Made by a program: the position numbers and the translations under genes. From NCBI RefSeq assembly GCF_037975245.1, contig NC_092572.1:15940269-16004268 (forward strand): 64,000 nucleotides of DNA, written 5' to 3'. The notes under the pieces are model-generated. The model was given only the letters and a program-made list of their open reading frames with translations, had not been told where the DNA came from and did no database searches. This DNA is from Apostichopus japonicus (Eukaryota; Echinodermata; Holothuroidea; Aspidochirotida; Stichopodidae). Shown here in pieces: positions 1 to 10,065 of this stretch. The first letter of the stretch is position 1. Each line of letters opens with the position of its first letter.

Positions 1-19
1 CTGCACGGGGAGCTGTAAG

Positions 20-40
20 TATTAGTTAATCCACCTAATA
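20..40. repeat. Inverted repeat TATTAG/CTAATA
   Basis: TATTAG (20-25) and CTAATA (35-40) form a perfect 6-bp stem around a 9-base loop. The T27C and A29G variants found between 39136 and 41940 fall in the loop and leave the stem intact. The A39T change in units 23926 and 27226 disrupts one pair. Confidence 0.6.
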
Positions 41-52
41 TCTCAGTCCATA

Positions 53-78
53 CAGTGGCGCGATGGCTCGGCGCACTG
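53..78. repeat. Hairpin CAGTgGCGC/GCGCACTG
   Basis: CAGT-G-GCGC (53-61) pairs with GCGCACTG (71-78) to give an 8-bp GC-rich stem with a single bulged G57 and a 9-base loop. It overlaps the D-arm-like stem 66-70/81-85, so the two folds are mutually exclusive in RNA or single-stranded DNA. The 26-bp inserts break the unit inside the 5' arm of this hairpin. G78C in the C78 units breaks the outermost pair (C53-G78). Confidence 0.65.
64..74 (+). promoter_or_regulatory. Pol III A-box-like sequence (unit 1 copy)
   Basis: TGGCTCGGCGC resembles the start of the internal A box of tRNA genes (consensus near TRGCNNARYNGG). The first four bases fit, but the usual A at tRNA position 14 is G here and the conserved GG further on is not clear. 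Compared with common SINE heads, a short stretch of the D loop may have been lost. The start lies 51 bp before the B box, within the range of tRNA-type promoters. The match is partial. Two early units (166 and 496) carry a G82C change in the pairing arm, and unit 496 also changes G70 to C. Confidence 0.35.
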
Positions 79-85
79 TACGAGC
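66..85 (+). repeat. D-arm-like stem GCTCG/CGAGC
   Basis: GCTCG (66-70) and CGAGC (81-85) are perfect complements around a 10-base loop. This is the D-arm of the tRNA-like fold. G82C in units 166 and 496 breaks it. In unit 496 the other arm changes too (G70C), but the two changes do not restore pairing, because position 82 pairs with 69. Confidence 0.6.
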
Positions 86-114
86 TGATGATCGAGACTC
101 TCTTTTGCATCCCT

Positions 115-125
115 GGTTCGAACCC
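115..125 (+). promoter_or_regulatory. Pol III B box (unit 1 copy)
   Basis: GGTTCGAACCC fits the tRNA-type B-box consensus GGTTCGANNCC at every position. In tRNA genes and tRNA-derived SINEs this box binds TFIIIC. The first ten bases, GGTTCGAACC, are a perfect palindrome, so a near-complete box (last base A instead of C) is also present on the minus strand. Most alternative alleles keep the consensus: ATT units read GGTTCGATTCC, and AAG units read GGTTCGAAGCC. One unit near 50641 has TTTGAA in place of TTCGAA and loses it. That the box is used is inference only. Confidence 0.6.
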
Positions 126-137
126 CGGGTGATGACG

Positions 138-154
138 TCTTTTGCCGATCTTTT
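138..154 (+). terminator. Candidate Pol III T-run terminators (unit 1 copy)
   Basis: Two T4 runs (140-143 and 151-154) follow the B box by 15 and 26 bases, a normal place for a Pol III terminator. A third T4 run at 103-106 lies between the A-like and B boxes and would be expected to stop a transcript early. T4 is a minimal signal in many animals and is too weak in some other eukaryotes. This is context only; nothing here shows that transcription takes place. Confidence 0.25.
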
Positions 155-183
155 ACAGCAAGTGCCTGCACGGGGAGCTGTAA
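153..183. repeat. Nested inverted repeat across the unit junction
   Basis: TTACAGC at 153-159 pairs with GCTGTAA at 177-183 (monomer 12-18 of the next unit), a perfect 7-bp stem. Inside it GTGC (162-165) pairs with GCAC (168-171) around a 2-base centre. The dyad is centred almost on the arbitrary unit boundary and recurs at each junction. The 11-bp deletion units keep it. Units with A at position 2 change only the central bases. Short dyads of this kind are common in centromeric satellites and could extrude as a cruciform. Confidence 0.7.
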
Positions 184-660
184 GTATTAGTTAATCCACC
201 TAATATCTCAGTCCATACAGTGGCGCGATGGCTCGGCGCACTGTACCAGCTGATGATCGAGACTCTCTTTTGCATCCCTGGTTCGAACCCCGGGTGATGA
301 CGTCTTTTGCCGATCTTTTACAGCAAGTGCCTGCACGGGGAGCTGTAAGTATTAGTTAATCCACCTAATATCTCAGTCCATACAGTGGCGCGATGGCTCG
401 GCGCACTGTACGAGCTGATGATCGAGACTCTCTTTTGCATCCCTGGTTCGAACCCCGGGTGATGACGTCTTTTGCCGATCTTTTACAGCAAGTGCCTGCA
501 CGGGGAGCTGTAAGTATTAGTTAATCCACCTAATATCTCAGTCCATACAGTGGCGCGATGGCTCCGCGCACTGTACCAGCTGATGATCGAGACTCTCTTT
601 TGCATCCCTGGTTCGAACCCCGGGTGATGACGTCTTTTGCCGATCTTTTACAGCAAGTGC
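166..660 (+). repeat. Units with the C82 variant, alternating
   Basis: Units 166-330 and 496-660 have CCAGC instead of CGAGC (C at 247 and 577). The unit between them is consensus. The second copy also has C at 565 (monomer 70). The 330-bp offset suggests exchange of a two-unit segment. The variant is not seen again in the window. Confidence 0.85.
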
Positions 661-1320
661 CTGCACGGGGAGCTGTAAGTATTAGTTAATCCACCTAATA
701 TCTCAGTCCATACAGTGGCGCGATGGCTCGGCGCACTGTACGAGCTGATGATCGAGACTCTCTTTTGCATCCCTGGTTCGAACCCCGGGTGATGACGTCT
801 TTTGCCGATCTTTTACAGCAAGTGCCTGCACGGGGAGCTGTAAGTATTAGTTAATCCACCTAATATCTCAGTCCATACAGTGGCGCGATGGCTCGGCGCA
901 CTGTACGAGCTGATGATCGAGACTCTCTTTTGCATCCCTGGTTCGAACCCCGGGTGATGACGTCTTTTGCCGATCTTTTACAGCAAGTGCCTGCACGGGG
1001 AGCTGTAAGTATTAGTTAATCCACCTAATATCTCAGTCCATACAGTGGCGCGATGGCTCGGCGCACTGTACGAGCTGATGATCGAGACTCTCTTTTGCAT
1101 CCCTGGTTCGAACCCCGGGTGATGACGTCTTTTGCCGATCTTTTACAGCAAGTGCCTGCACGGGGAGCTGTAAGTATTAGTTAATCCACCTAATATCTCA
1201 GTCCATACAGTGGCGCGATGGCTCGGCGCACTGTACGAGCTGATGATCGAGACTCTCTTTTGCATCCCTGGTTCGAACCCCGGGTGATGACGTCTTTTGC
1301 CGATCTTTTACAGCAAGTGC

Positions 1321-2640
1321 CTGCACGGGGAGCTGTAAGTATTAGTTAATCCACCTAATATCTCAGTCCATACAGTGGCGCGATGGCTCGGCGCACTGTA
1401 CGAGCTGATGATCGAGACTCTCTTTTGAATCCCTGGTTCGAACCCCGGGTGATGACGTCTTTTGCCGATCTTTTACAGCAAGTGCCTGCACGGGGAGCTG
1501 TAAGTATTAGTTAATCCACCTAATATCTCAGTCCATACAGTGGCGCGATGGCTCGGCGCACTGTACGAGCTGATGATCGAGACTCTCTTTTGCATCCCTG
1601 GTTCGAACCCCGGGTGATGACGTCTTTTGCCGATCTTTTACAGCAAGTGCCTGCACGGGGAGCTGTAAGTATTAGTTAATCCACCTAATATCTCAGTCCA
1701 TACAGTGGCGCGATGGCTCGGCGCACTGTACGAGCTGATGATCGAGACTCTCTTTTGCATCCCTGGTTCGAACCCCGGGTGATGACGTCTTTTGCCGATC
1801 TTTTACAGCAAGTGCCTGCACGGGGAGCTGTAAGTATTAGTTAATCCACCTAATATCTCAGTCCATACAGTGGCGCGATGGCTCGGCGCACTGTACGAGC
1901 TGATGATCGAGACTCTCTTTTGCATCCCTGGTTCGAACCCCGGGTGATGACGTCTTTTGCCGATCTTTTACAGCAAGTGCCTGCACGGGGAGCTGTAAGT
2001 ATTAGTTAATCCACCTAATATCTCAGTCCATACAGTGGCGCGATGGCTCGGCGCACTGTACGAGCTGATGATCGAGACTCTCTTTTGCATCCCTGGTTCG
2101 AACCCCGGGTGATGACGTCTTTTGCCGATCTTTTACAGCAAGTGCCTGCACGGGGAGCTGTAAGTATTAGTTAATCCACCTAATATCTCAGTCCATACAG
2201 TGGCGCGATGGCTCGGCGCACTGTACGAGCTGATGATCGAGACTCTCTTTTGCATCCCTGGTTCGAACCCCGGGTGATGACGTCTTTTGCCGATCTTTTA
2301 CAGCAAGTGCCTGCACGGGGAGCTGTAAGTATTAGTTAATCCACCTAATATCTCAGTCCATACAGTGGCGCGATGGCTCGGCGCACTGTACGAGCTGATG
2401 ATCGAGACTCTCTTTTGCATCCCTGGTTCGAACCCCGGGTGATGACGTCTTTTGCCGATCTTTTACAGCAAGTGCCTGCACGGGGAGCTGTAAGTATTAG
2501 TTAATCCACCTAATATCTCAGTCCATACAGTGGCGGGATGGCTCGGCGCACTGTACGAGCTGATGATCGAGACTCTCTTTTGCATCCCTGGTTCGAACCC
2601 CGGGTGATGACGTCTTTTGCCGATCTTTTACAGCAAGTGC
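1321..2640 (+). repeat. 12-unit duplication, copy A
   Basis: Two rare variants mark this segment: C108A (GAAT for GCAT) at 1428 in unit 1321 and C61G at 2536 in unit 2476. Both recur exactly 1980 bp (12 units) later, at 3408 and 4516. The limits given are those of the units holding the markers. The duplicated tract could reach up to the adjacent copy, but it does not include the C82 units on the left. Confidence 0.85.
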
Positions 2641-3300
2641 CTGCACGGGGAGCTGTAAGTATTAGTTAATCCACCTAATATCTCAGTCCATACAGTGGCG
2701 CGATGGCTCGGCGCACTGTACGAGCTGATGATCGAGACTCTCTTTTGCATCCCTGGTTCGAACCCCGGGTGATGACGTCTTTTGCCGATCTTTTACAGCA
2801 AGTGCCTGCACGGGGAGCTGTAAGTATTAGTTAATCCACCTAATATCTCAGTCCATACAGTGGCGCGATGGCTCGGCGCACTGTACGAGCTGATGATCGA
2901 GACTCTCTTTTGCATCCCTGGTTCGAACCCCGGGTGATGACGTCTTTTGCCGATCTTTTACAGCAAGTGCCTGCACGGGGAGCTGTAAGTATTAGTTAAT
3001 CCACCTAATATCTCAGTCCATACAGTGGCGCGATGGCTCGGCGCACTGTACGAGCTGATGATCGAGACTCTCTTTTGCATCCCTGGTTCGAACCCCGGGT
3101 GATGACGTCTTTTGCCGATCTTTTACAGCAAGTGCCTGCACGGGGAGCTGTAAGTATTAGTTAATCCACCTAATATCTCAGTCCATACAGTGGCGCGATG
3201 GCTCGGCGCACTGTACGAGCTGATGATCGAGACTCTCTTTTGCATCCCTGGTTCGAACCCCGGGTGATGACGTCTTTTGCCGATCTTTTACAGCAAGTGC

Positions 3301-4620
3301 CTGCACGGGGAGCTGTAAGTATTAGTTAATCCACCTAATATCTCAGTCCATACAGTGGCGCGATGGCTCGGCGCACTGTACGAGCTGATGATCGAGACTC
3401 TCTTTTGAATCCCTGGTTCGAACCCCGGGTGATGACGTCTTTTGCCGATCTTTTACAGCAAGTGCCTGCACGGGGAGCTGTAAGTATTAGTTAATCCACC
3501 TAATATCTCAGTCCATACAGTGGCGCGATGGCTCGGCGCACTGTACGAGCTGATGATCGAGACTCTCTTTTGCATCCCTGGTTCGAACCCCGGGTGATGA
3601 CGTCTTTTGCCGATCTTTTACAGCAAGTGCCTGCACGGGGAGCTGTAAGTATTAGTTAATCCACCTAATATCTCAGTCCATACAGTGGCGCGATGGCTCG
3701 GCGCACTGTACGAGCTGATGATCGAGACTCTCTTTTGCATCCCTGGTTCGAACCCCGGGTGATGACGTCTTTTGCCGATCTTTTACAGCAAGTGCCTGCA
3801 CGGGGAGCTGTAAGTATTAGTTAATCCACCTAATATCTCAGTCCATACAGTGGCGCGATGGCTCGGCGCACTGTACGAGCTGATGATCGAGACTCTCTTT
3901 TGCATCCCTGGTTCGAACCCCGGGTGATGACGTCTTTTGCCGATCTTTTACAGCAAGTGCCTGCACGGGGAGCTGTAAGTATTAGTTAATCCACCTAATA
4001 TCTCAGTCCATACAGTGGCGCGATGGCTCGGCGCACTGTACGAGCTGATGATCGAGACTCTCTTTTGCATCCCTGGTTCGAACCCCGGGTGATGACGTCT
4101 TTTGCCGATCTTTTACAGCAAGTGCCTGCACGGGGAGCTGTAAGTATTAGTTAATCCACCTAATATCTCAGTCCATACAGTGGCGCGATGGCTCGGCGCA
4201 CTGTACGAGCTGATGATCGAGACTCTCTTTTGCATCCCTGGTTCGAACCCCGGGTGATGACGTCTTTTGCCGATCTTTTACAGCAAGTGCCTGCACGGGG
4301 AGCTGTAAGTATTAGTTAATCCACCTAATATCTCAGTCCATACAGTGGCGCGATGGCTCGGCGCACTGTACGAGCTGATGATCGAGACTCTCTTTTGCAT
4401 CCCTGGTTCGAACCCCGGGTGATGACGTCTTTTGCCGATCTTTTACAGCAAGTGCCTGCACGGGGAGCTGTAAGTATTAGTTAATCCACCTAATATCTCA
4501 GTCCATACAGTGGCGGGATGGCTCGGCGCACTGTACGAGCTGATGATCGAGACTCTCTTTTGCATCCCTGGTTCGAACCCCGGGTGATGACGTCTTTTGC
4601 CGATCTTTTACAGCAAGTGC
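3301..4620 (+). repeat. 12-unit duplication, copy B
   Basis: This is the partner of 1321-2640, with the same two marker bases at 3408 and 4516 and the same spacing between them (1108 bp). No other difference from copy A was seen by eye, so the event looks recent. The segment ends two units before the C89 block that starts at 4951. Confidence 0.85.
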
Positions 4621-4950
4621 CTGCACGGGGAGCTGTAAGTATTAGTTAATCCACCTAATATCTCAGTCCATACAGTGGCGCGATGGCTCGGCGCACTGTA
4701 CGAGCTGATGATCGAGACTCTCTTTTGCATCCCTGGTTCGAACCCCGGGTGATGACGTCTTTTGCCGATCTTTTACAGCAAGTGCCTGCACGGGGAGCTG
4801 TAAGTATTAGTTAATCCACCTAATATCTCAGTCCATACAGTGGCGCGATGGCTCGGCGCACTGTACGAGCTGATGATCGAGACTCTCTTTTGCATCCCTG
4901 GTTCGAACCCCGGGTGATGACGTCTTTTGCCGATCTTTTACAGCAAGTGC

Positions 4951-7900
4951 CTGCACGGGGAGCTGTAAGTATTAGTTAATCCACCTAATATCTCAGTCCA
5001 TACAGTGGCGCGATGGCTCGGCGCACTGTACGAGCTGACGATCGAGACTCTCTTTTGCATCCCTGGTTCGAACCCCGGGTGATGACGTCTTTTGCCGATC
5101 TTTTACAGCAAGTGCCTGCACGGGGAGCTGTAAGTATTAGTTAATCCACCTAATATCTCAGTCCATACAGTGGCGCGATGGCTCGGCGCACTGTACGAGC
5201 TGACGATCGAGACTCTCTTTTGCATCCCTGGTTCGAACCCCGGGTGATGACGTCTTTTGCCGATCTTTTACAGCAAGTGCCTGCACGGGGAGCTGTAAGT
5301 ATTAGTTAATCCACCTAATATCTCAGTCCATACAGTGGCGCGATGGCTCGGCGCACTGTACGAGCTGACGATCGAGACTCTCTTTTGCATCCCTGGTTCG
5401 AACCCCGGGTGATGACGTCTTTTGCCGATCTTTTACAGCAAGTGCCTGCACGGGGAGCTGTAAGTATTAGTTAATCCACCTAATATCTCAGTCCATACAG
5501 TGGCGCGATGGCTCGGCGCACTGTACGAGCTGACGATCGAGACTCTCTTTTGCATCCCTGGTTCGAACCCCGGGTGATGACGTCTTTTGCCGATCTTTTA
5601 CAGCAAGTGCCTGCACGGGGAGCTGTAAGTATTAGTTAATCCACCTAATATCTCAGTCCATACAGTGGCGCGATGGCTCGGCGCACTGTACGAGCTGACG
5701 ATCGAGACTCTCTTTTGCATCCCTGGTTCGAACCCCGGGTGATGACGTCTTTTGCCGATCTTTTACAGCAAGTGCCTGCACGGGGAGCTGTAAGTATTAG
5801 TTAATCCACCTAATATCTCAGTCCATACAGTGGCGCGATGGCTCGGCGCACTGTACGAGCTGACGATCGAGACTCTCTTTTGCATCCCTGGTTCGAACCC
5901 CGGGTGATGACGTCTTTTGCCGATCTTTTACAGCAAGTGCCTGCACGGGGAGCTGTAAGTATTAGTTAATCCACCTAATATCTCAGTCCATACAGTGGCG
6001 CGATGGCTCGGCGCACTGTACGAGCTGACGATCGAGACTCTCTTTTGCATCCCTGGTTCGAACCCCGGGTGATGACGTCTTTTGCCGATCTTTTACTGCA
6101 AGTGCCTGCACGGGGAGCTGTAAGTATTAGTTAATCCACCTAATATCTCAGTCCATACAGTGGCGCGATGGCTCGGCGCACTGTACGAGCTGACGATCGA
6201 GACTCTCTTTTGCATCCCTGGTTCGAACCCCGGGTGATGACGTCTTTTGCCGATCTTTTACAGCAAGTGCCTGCACGGGGAGCTGTAAGTATTAGTTAAT
6301 CCACCTAATATCTCAGTCCATACAGTGGCGCGATGGCTCGGCGCACTGTACGAGCTGACGATCGAGACTCTCTTTTGCATCCCTGGTTCGAACCCCGGGT
6401 GATGACGTCTTTTGCCGATCTTTTACAGCAAGTGCCTGCACGGGGAGCTGTAAGTATTAGTTAATCCACCTAATATCTCAGTCCATACAGTGGCGCGATG
6501 GCTCGGCGCACTGTACGAGCTGACGATCGAGACTCTCTTTTGCATCCCTGGTTCGAACCCCGGGTGATGACGTCTTTTGCCGATCTTTTACAGCAAGTGC
6601 CTGCACGGGGAGCTGTAAGTATTAGTTAATCCACCTAATATCTCAGTCCATACAGTGGCGCGATGGCTCGGCGCACTGTACGAGCTGACGATCGAGACTC
6701 TCTTTTGCATCCCTGGTTCGAACCCCGGGTGATGACGTCTTTTGCCGATCTTTTACAGCAAGTGCCTGCACGGGGAGCTGTAAGTATTAGTTAATCCACC
6801 TAATATCTCAGTCCATACAGTGGCGCGATGGCTCGGCGCACTGTACGAGCTGACGATCGAGACTCTCTTTTGCATCCCTGGTTCGAACCCCGGGTGATGA
6901 CGTCTTTTGCCGATCTTTTACAGCAAGTGCCTGCACGGGGAGCTGTAAGTATTAGTTAATCCACCTAATATCTCAGTCCATACAGTGGCGCGATGGCTCG
7001 GCGCACTGTACGAGCTGACGATCGAGACTCTCTTTTGCATCCCTGGTTCGAACCCCGGGTGATGACGTCTTTTGCCGATCTTTTACAGCAAGTGCCTGCA
7101 CGGGGAGCTGTAAGTATTAGTTAATCCACCTAATATCTCAGTCCATACAGTGGCGCGATGGCTCGGCGCACTGTACGAGCTGACGATCGAGACTCTCTTT
7201 TGCATCCCTGGTTCGAACCCCGGGTGATGACGTCTTTTGCCGATCTTTTACAGCAAGTGCCTGCACGGGGAGCTGTAAGTATTAGTTAATCCACCTAATA
7301 TCTCAGTCCATACAGTGGCGCGATGGCTCGGCGCACTGTACGAGCTGACGATCGAGACTCTCTTTTGCATCCCTGGTTCGAACCCCGGGTGATGACGTCT
7401 TTTGCCGATCTTTTACAGCAAGTGCCTGCACGGGGAGCTGTAAGTATTAGTTAATCCACCTAATATCTCAGTCCATACAGTGGCGCGATGGCTCGGCGCA
7501 CTGTACGAGCTGACGATCGAGACTCTCTTTTGCATCCCTGGTTCGAACCCCGGGTGATGACGTCTTTTGCCGATCTTTTACAGCAAGTGCCTGCACGGGG
7601 AGCTGTAAGTATTAGTTAATCCACCTAATATCTCAGTCCATACAGTGGCGCGATGGCTCGGCGCACTGTACGAGCTGACGATCGAGACTCTCTTTTGCAT
7701 CCCTGGTTCGAACCCCGGGTGATGACGTCTTTTGCCGATCTTTTACAGCAAGTGCCTGCACGGGGAGCTGTAAGTATTAGTTAATCCACCTAATATCTCA
7801 GTCCATACAGTGGCGCGATGGCTCGGCGCACTGTACGAGCTGACGATCGAGACTCTCTTTTGCATCCCTGGTTCGAACCCCGGGTGATGACGTCTTTTGC

Positions 7901-8745
7901 CGATCTTTTACAGCAAGTGCCTGCACGGGGAGCTGTAAGTATTAGTTAATCCACCTAATATCTCAGTCCATACAGTGGCGCGATGGCTCGGCGCACTGTA
8001 CGAGCTGACGATCGAGACTCTCTTTTGCATCCCTGGTTCGAACCCCGGGTGATGACGTCTTTTGCCGATCTTTTACAGCAAGTGCCTGCACGGGGAGCTG
8101 TAAGTATTAGTTAATCCACCTAATATCTCAGTCCATACAGTGGCGCGATGGCTCGGCGCACTGTACGAGCTGACGATCGAGACTCTCTTTTGCATCCCTG
8201 GTTCGAACCCCGGGTGATGACGTCTTTTGCCGATCTTTTACAGCAAGTGCCTGCACGGGGAGCTGTAAGTATTAGTTAATCCACCTAATATCTCAGTCCA
8301 TACAGTGGCGCGATGGCTCGGCGCACTGTACGAGCTGACGATCGAGACTCTCTTTTGCATCCCTGGTTCGAACCCCGGGTGATGACGTCTTTTGCCGATC
8401 TTTTACAGCAAGTGCCTGCACGGGGAGCTGTAAGTATTAGTTAATCCACCTAATATCTCAGTCCATACAGTGGCGCGATGGCTCGGCGCACTGTACGAGC
8501 TGACGATCGAGACTCTCTTTTGCATCCCTGGTTCGAACCCCGGGTGATGACGTCTTTTGCCGATCTTTTACAGCAAGTGCCTGCACGGGGAGCTGTAAGT
8601 ATTAGTTAATCCACCTAATATCTCAGTCCATACAGTGGCGCGATGGCTCGGCGCACTGTACGAGCTGACGATCGAGACTCTCTTTTGCATCCCTGGTTCG
8701 AACCCCGGGTGATGACGTCTTTTGCCGATCTTTTACAGCAAGTGC
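4951..8745 (+). repeat. C89 block, 23 consecutive units
   Basis: Every unit here has GACGATCGAG instead of GATGATCGAG (T89C). The change adds a CpG and creates a PvuI site (CGATCG at monomer 89-94). Both edges are sharp: the units before and after are T89. One private change, A157T at 6097, is the only other variant I saw. Such purity over 3.8 kb indicates expansion from one or a few founder units. Confidence 0.92.
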
Positions 8746-10065
8746 CTGCACGGGGAGCTGTAAGTATTAGTTAATCCACCTAATATCTCAGTCCATACAG
8801 TGGCGCGATGGCTCGGCGCACTGTACGAGCTGATGATCGAGACTCTCTTTTGCATCCCTGGTTCGAACCCCGGGTGATGACGTCTTTTGCCGATCTTTTA
8901 CAGCAAGTGCCTGCACGGGGAGCTGTAAGTATTAGTTAATCCACCTAATATCTCAGTCCATACAGTGGCGCGATGGCTCGGCGCACTGTACGAGCTGATG
9001 ATCGAGACTCTCTTTTGCATCCCTGGTTCGAACCCCGGGTGATGACGTCTTTTGCCGATCTTTTACAGCAAGTGCCTGCACGGGGAGCTGTAAGTATTAG
9101 TTAATCCACCTAATATCTCAGTCCATACAGTGGCGCGATGGCTCGGCGCACTGTACGAGCTGATGATCGAGACTCTCTTTTGCATCCCTGGTTCGAACCC
9201 CGGGTGATGACGTCTTTTGCCGATCTTTTACAGCAAGTGCCTGCACGGGGAGCTGTAAGTATTAGTTAATCCACCTAATATCTCAGTCCATACAGTGGCG
9301 CGATGGCTCGGCGCACTGTACGAGCTGATGATCGAGACTCTCTTTTGCATCCCTGGTTCGAACCCCGGGTGATGACGTCTTTTGCCGATCTTTTACAGCA
9401 AGTGCCTGCACGGGGAGCTGTAAGTATTAGTTAATCCACCTAATATCTCAGTCCATACAGTGGCGCGATGGCTCGGCGCACTGTACGAGCTGATGATCGA
9501 GACTCTCTTTTGCATCCCTGGTTCGAACCCCGGGTGATGACGCCTTTTGCCGATCTTTTACAGCAAGTGCCTGCACGGGGAGCTGTAAGTATTAGTTAAT
9601 CCACCTAATATCTCAGTCCATACAGTGGCGCGATGGCTCGGCGCACTGTACGAGCTGATGATCGAGACTCTCTTTTGCATCCCTGGTTCGAACCCCGGGT
9701 GATGACGTCTTTTGCCGATCTTTTACAGCAAGTGCCTGCACGGGGAGCTGTAAGTATTAGTTAATCCACCTAATATCTCAGTCCATACAGTGGCGCGATG
9801 GCTCGGCGCACTGTACGAGCTGATGATCGAGACTCTCTTTTGCATCCCTGGTTCGAACCCCGGGTGATGACGTCTTTTGCCGATCTTTTACAGCAAGTGC
9901 CTGCACGGGGAGCTGTAAGTATTAGTTAATCCACCTAATATCTCAGTCCATACAGTGGCGCGATGGCTCGGCGCACTGTACGAGCTGATGATCGAGACTC
10001 TCTTTTGCATCCCTGGTTCGAACCCCGGGTGATGACGTCTTTTGCCGATCTTTTACAGCAAGTGC

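Larger units (their letters stand above)
57..131 (+). other. tRNA-like core of the monomer (shown in unit 1)
   Basis: Starting at T64 (tRNA position 8) the sequence reads TGGCTC, then a 12-base loop, then GAGC, which gives a D-arm with a perfect 4-bp stem (5 bp if G70-C81 is added). Farther on, CCTGG (112-116), TTCGAAC (117-123) and CCCGG (124-128) form a T-arm with a canonical 7-base loop and one mismatch (T114 against C126). The interval between the arms is about 27 bases, slightly longer than in a normal tRNA. No convincing anticodon arm is seen, and the bases where the acceptor stem should be do not pair. I infer descent from a tRNA or a tRNA-headed SINE, not a working tRNA gene. The module repeats in nearly every unit. 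Confidence 0.6.
1..165 (+). repeat. Reference monomer of the satellite
   Basis: This unit matches the consensus and sets the numbering used in the other entries. It has 85 G or C in 165 bases (51.5%). It has 11 CpG against about 11 expected from its C and G content, so there is no CpG depletion. Useful sites: CCCGGG at 124-129, GACGTC at 134-139 and TTCGAA at 117-122. Because 165 is 55 codons, a reading frame would stay in phase across units. All six frames nevertheless contain a stop in every unit (for example TAA at 16-18, TAG at 23-25 and TAA at 27-29 on the plus strand), so the repeat does not encode a protein. The choice of position 1 is arbitrary. Confidence 0.97.

Noticed and set aside
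115-125. A second tRNA-like gene on the minus strand, because the B-box core is palindromic
   Set aside because: On the minus strand the last B-box base is A, the flanking bases do not form a T-arm, and no A box lies at a suitable distance upstream.
117-129. CENP-B box (TTCG...CGGG)
   Set aside because: Both half-motifs are present, but the spacing is 5 bases (6 in 166-bp units) instead of 7, and the required internal A is missing.
57-131. Cluster of functional tRNA genes
   Set aside because: There is no acceptor stem and no credible anticodon arm, the D loop is unusual, and a T4 run interrupts the gene body. Only the D-arm, T-arm and B box are tRNA-like.
133-140. cAMP-response element (TGACGTCT)
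   Set aside because: Seven of eight bases match TGACGTCA, but one short near-match copied with the satellite is not evidence of a regulatory site.
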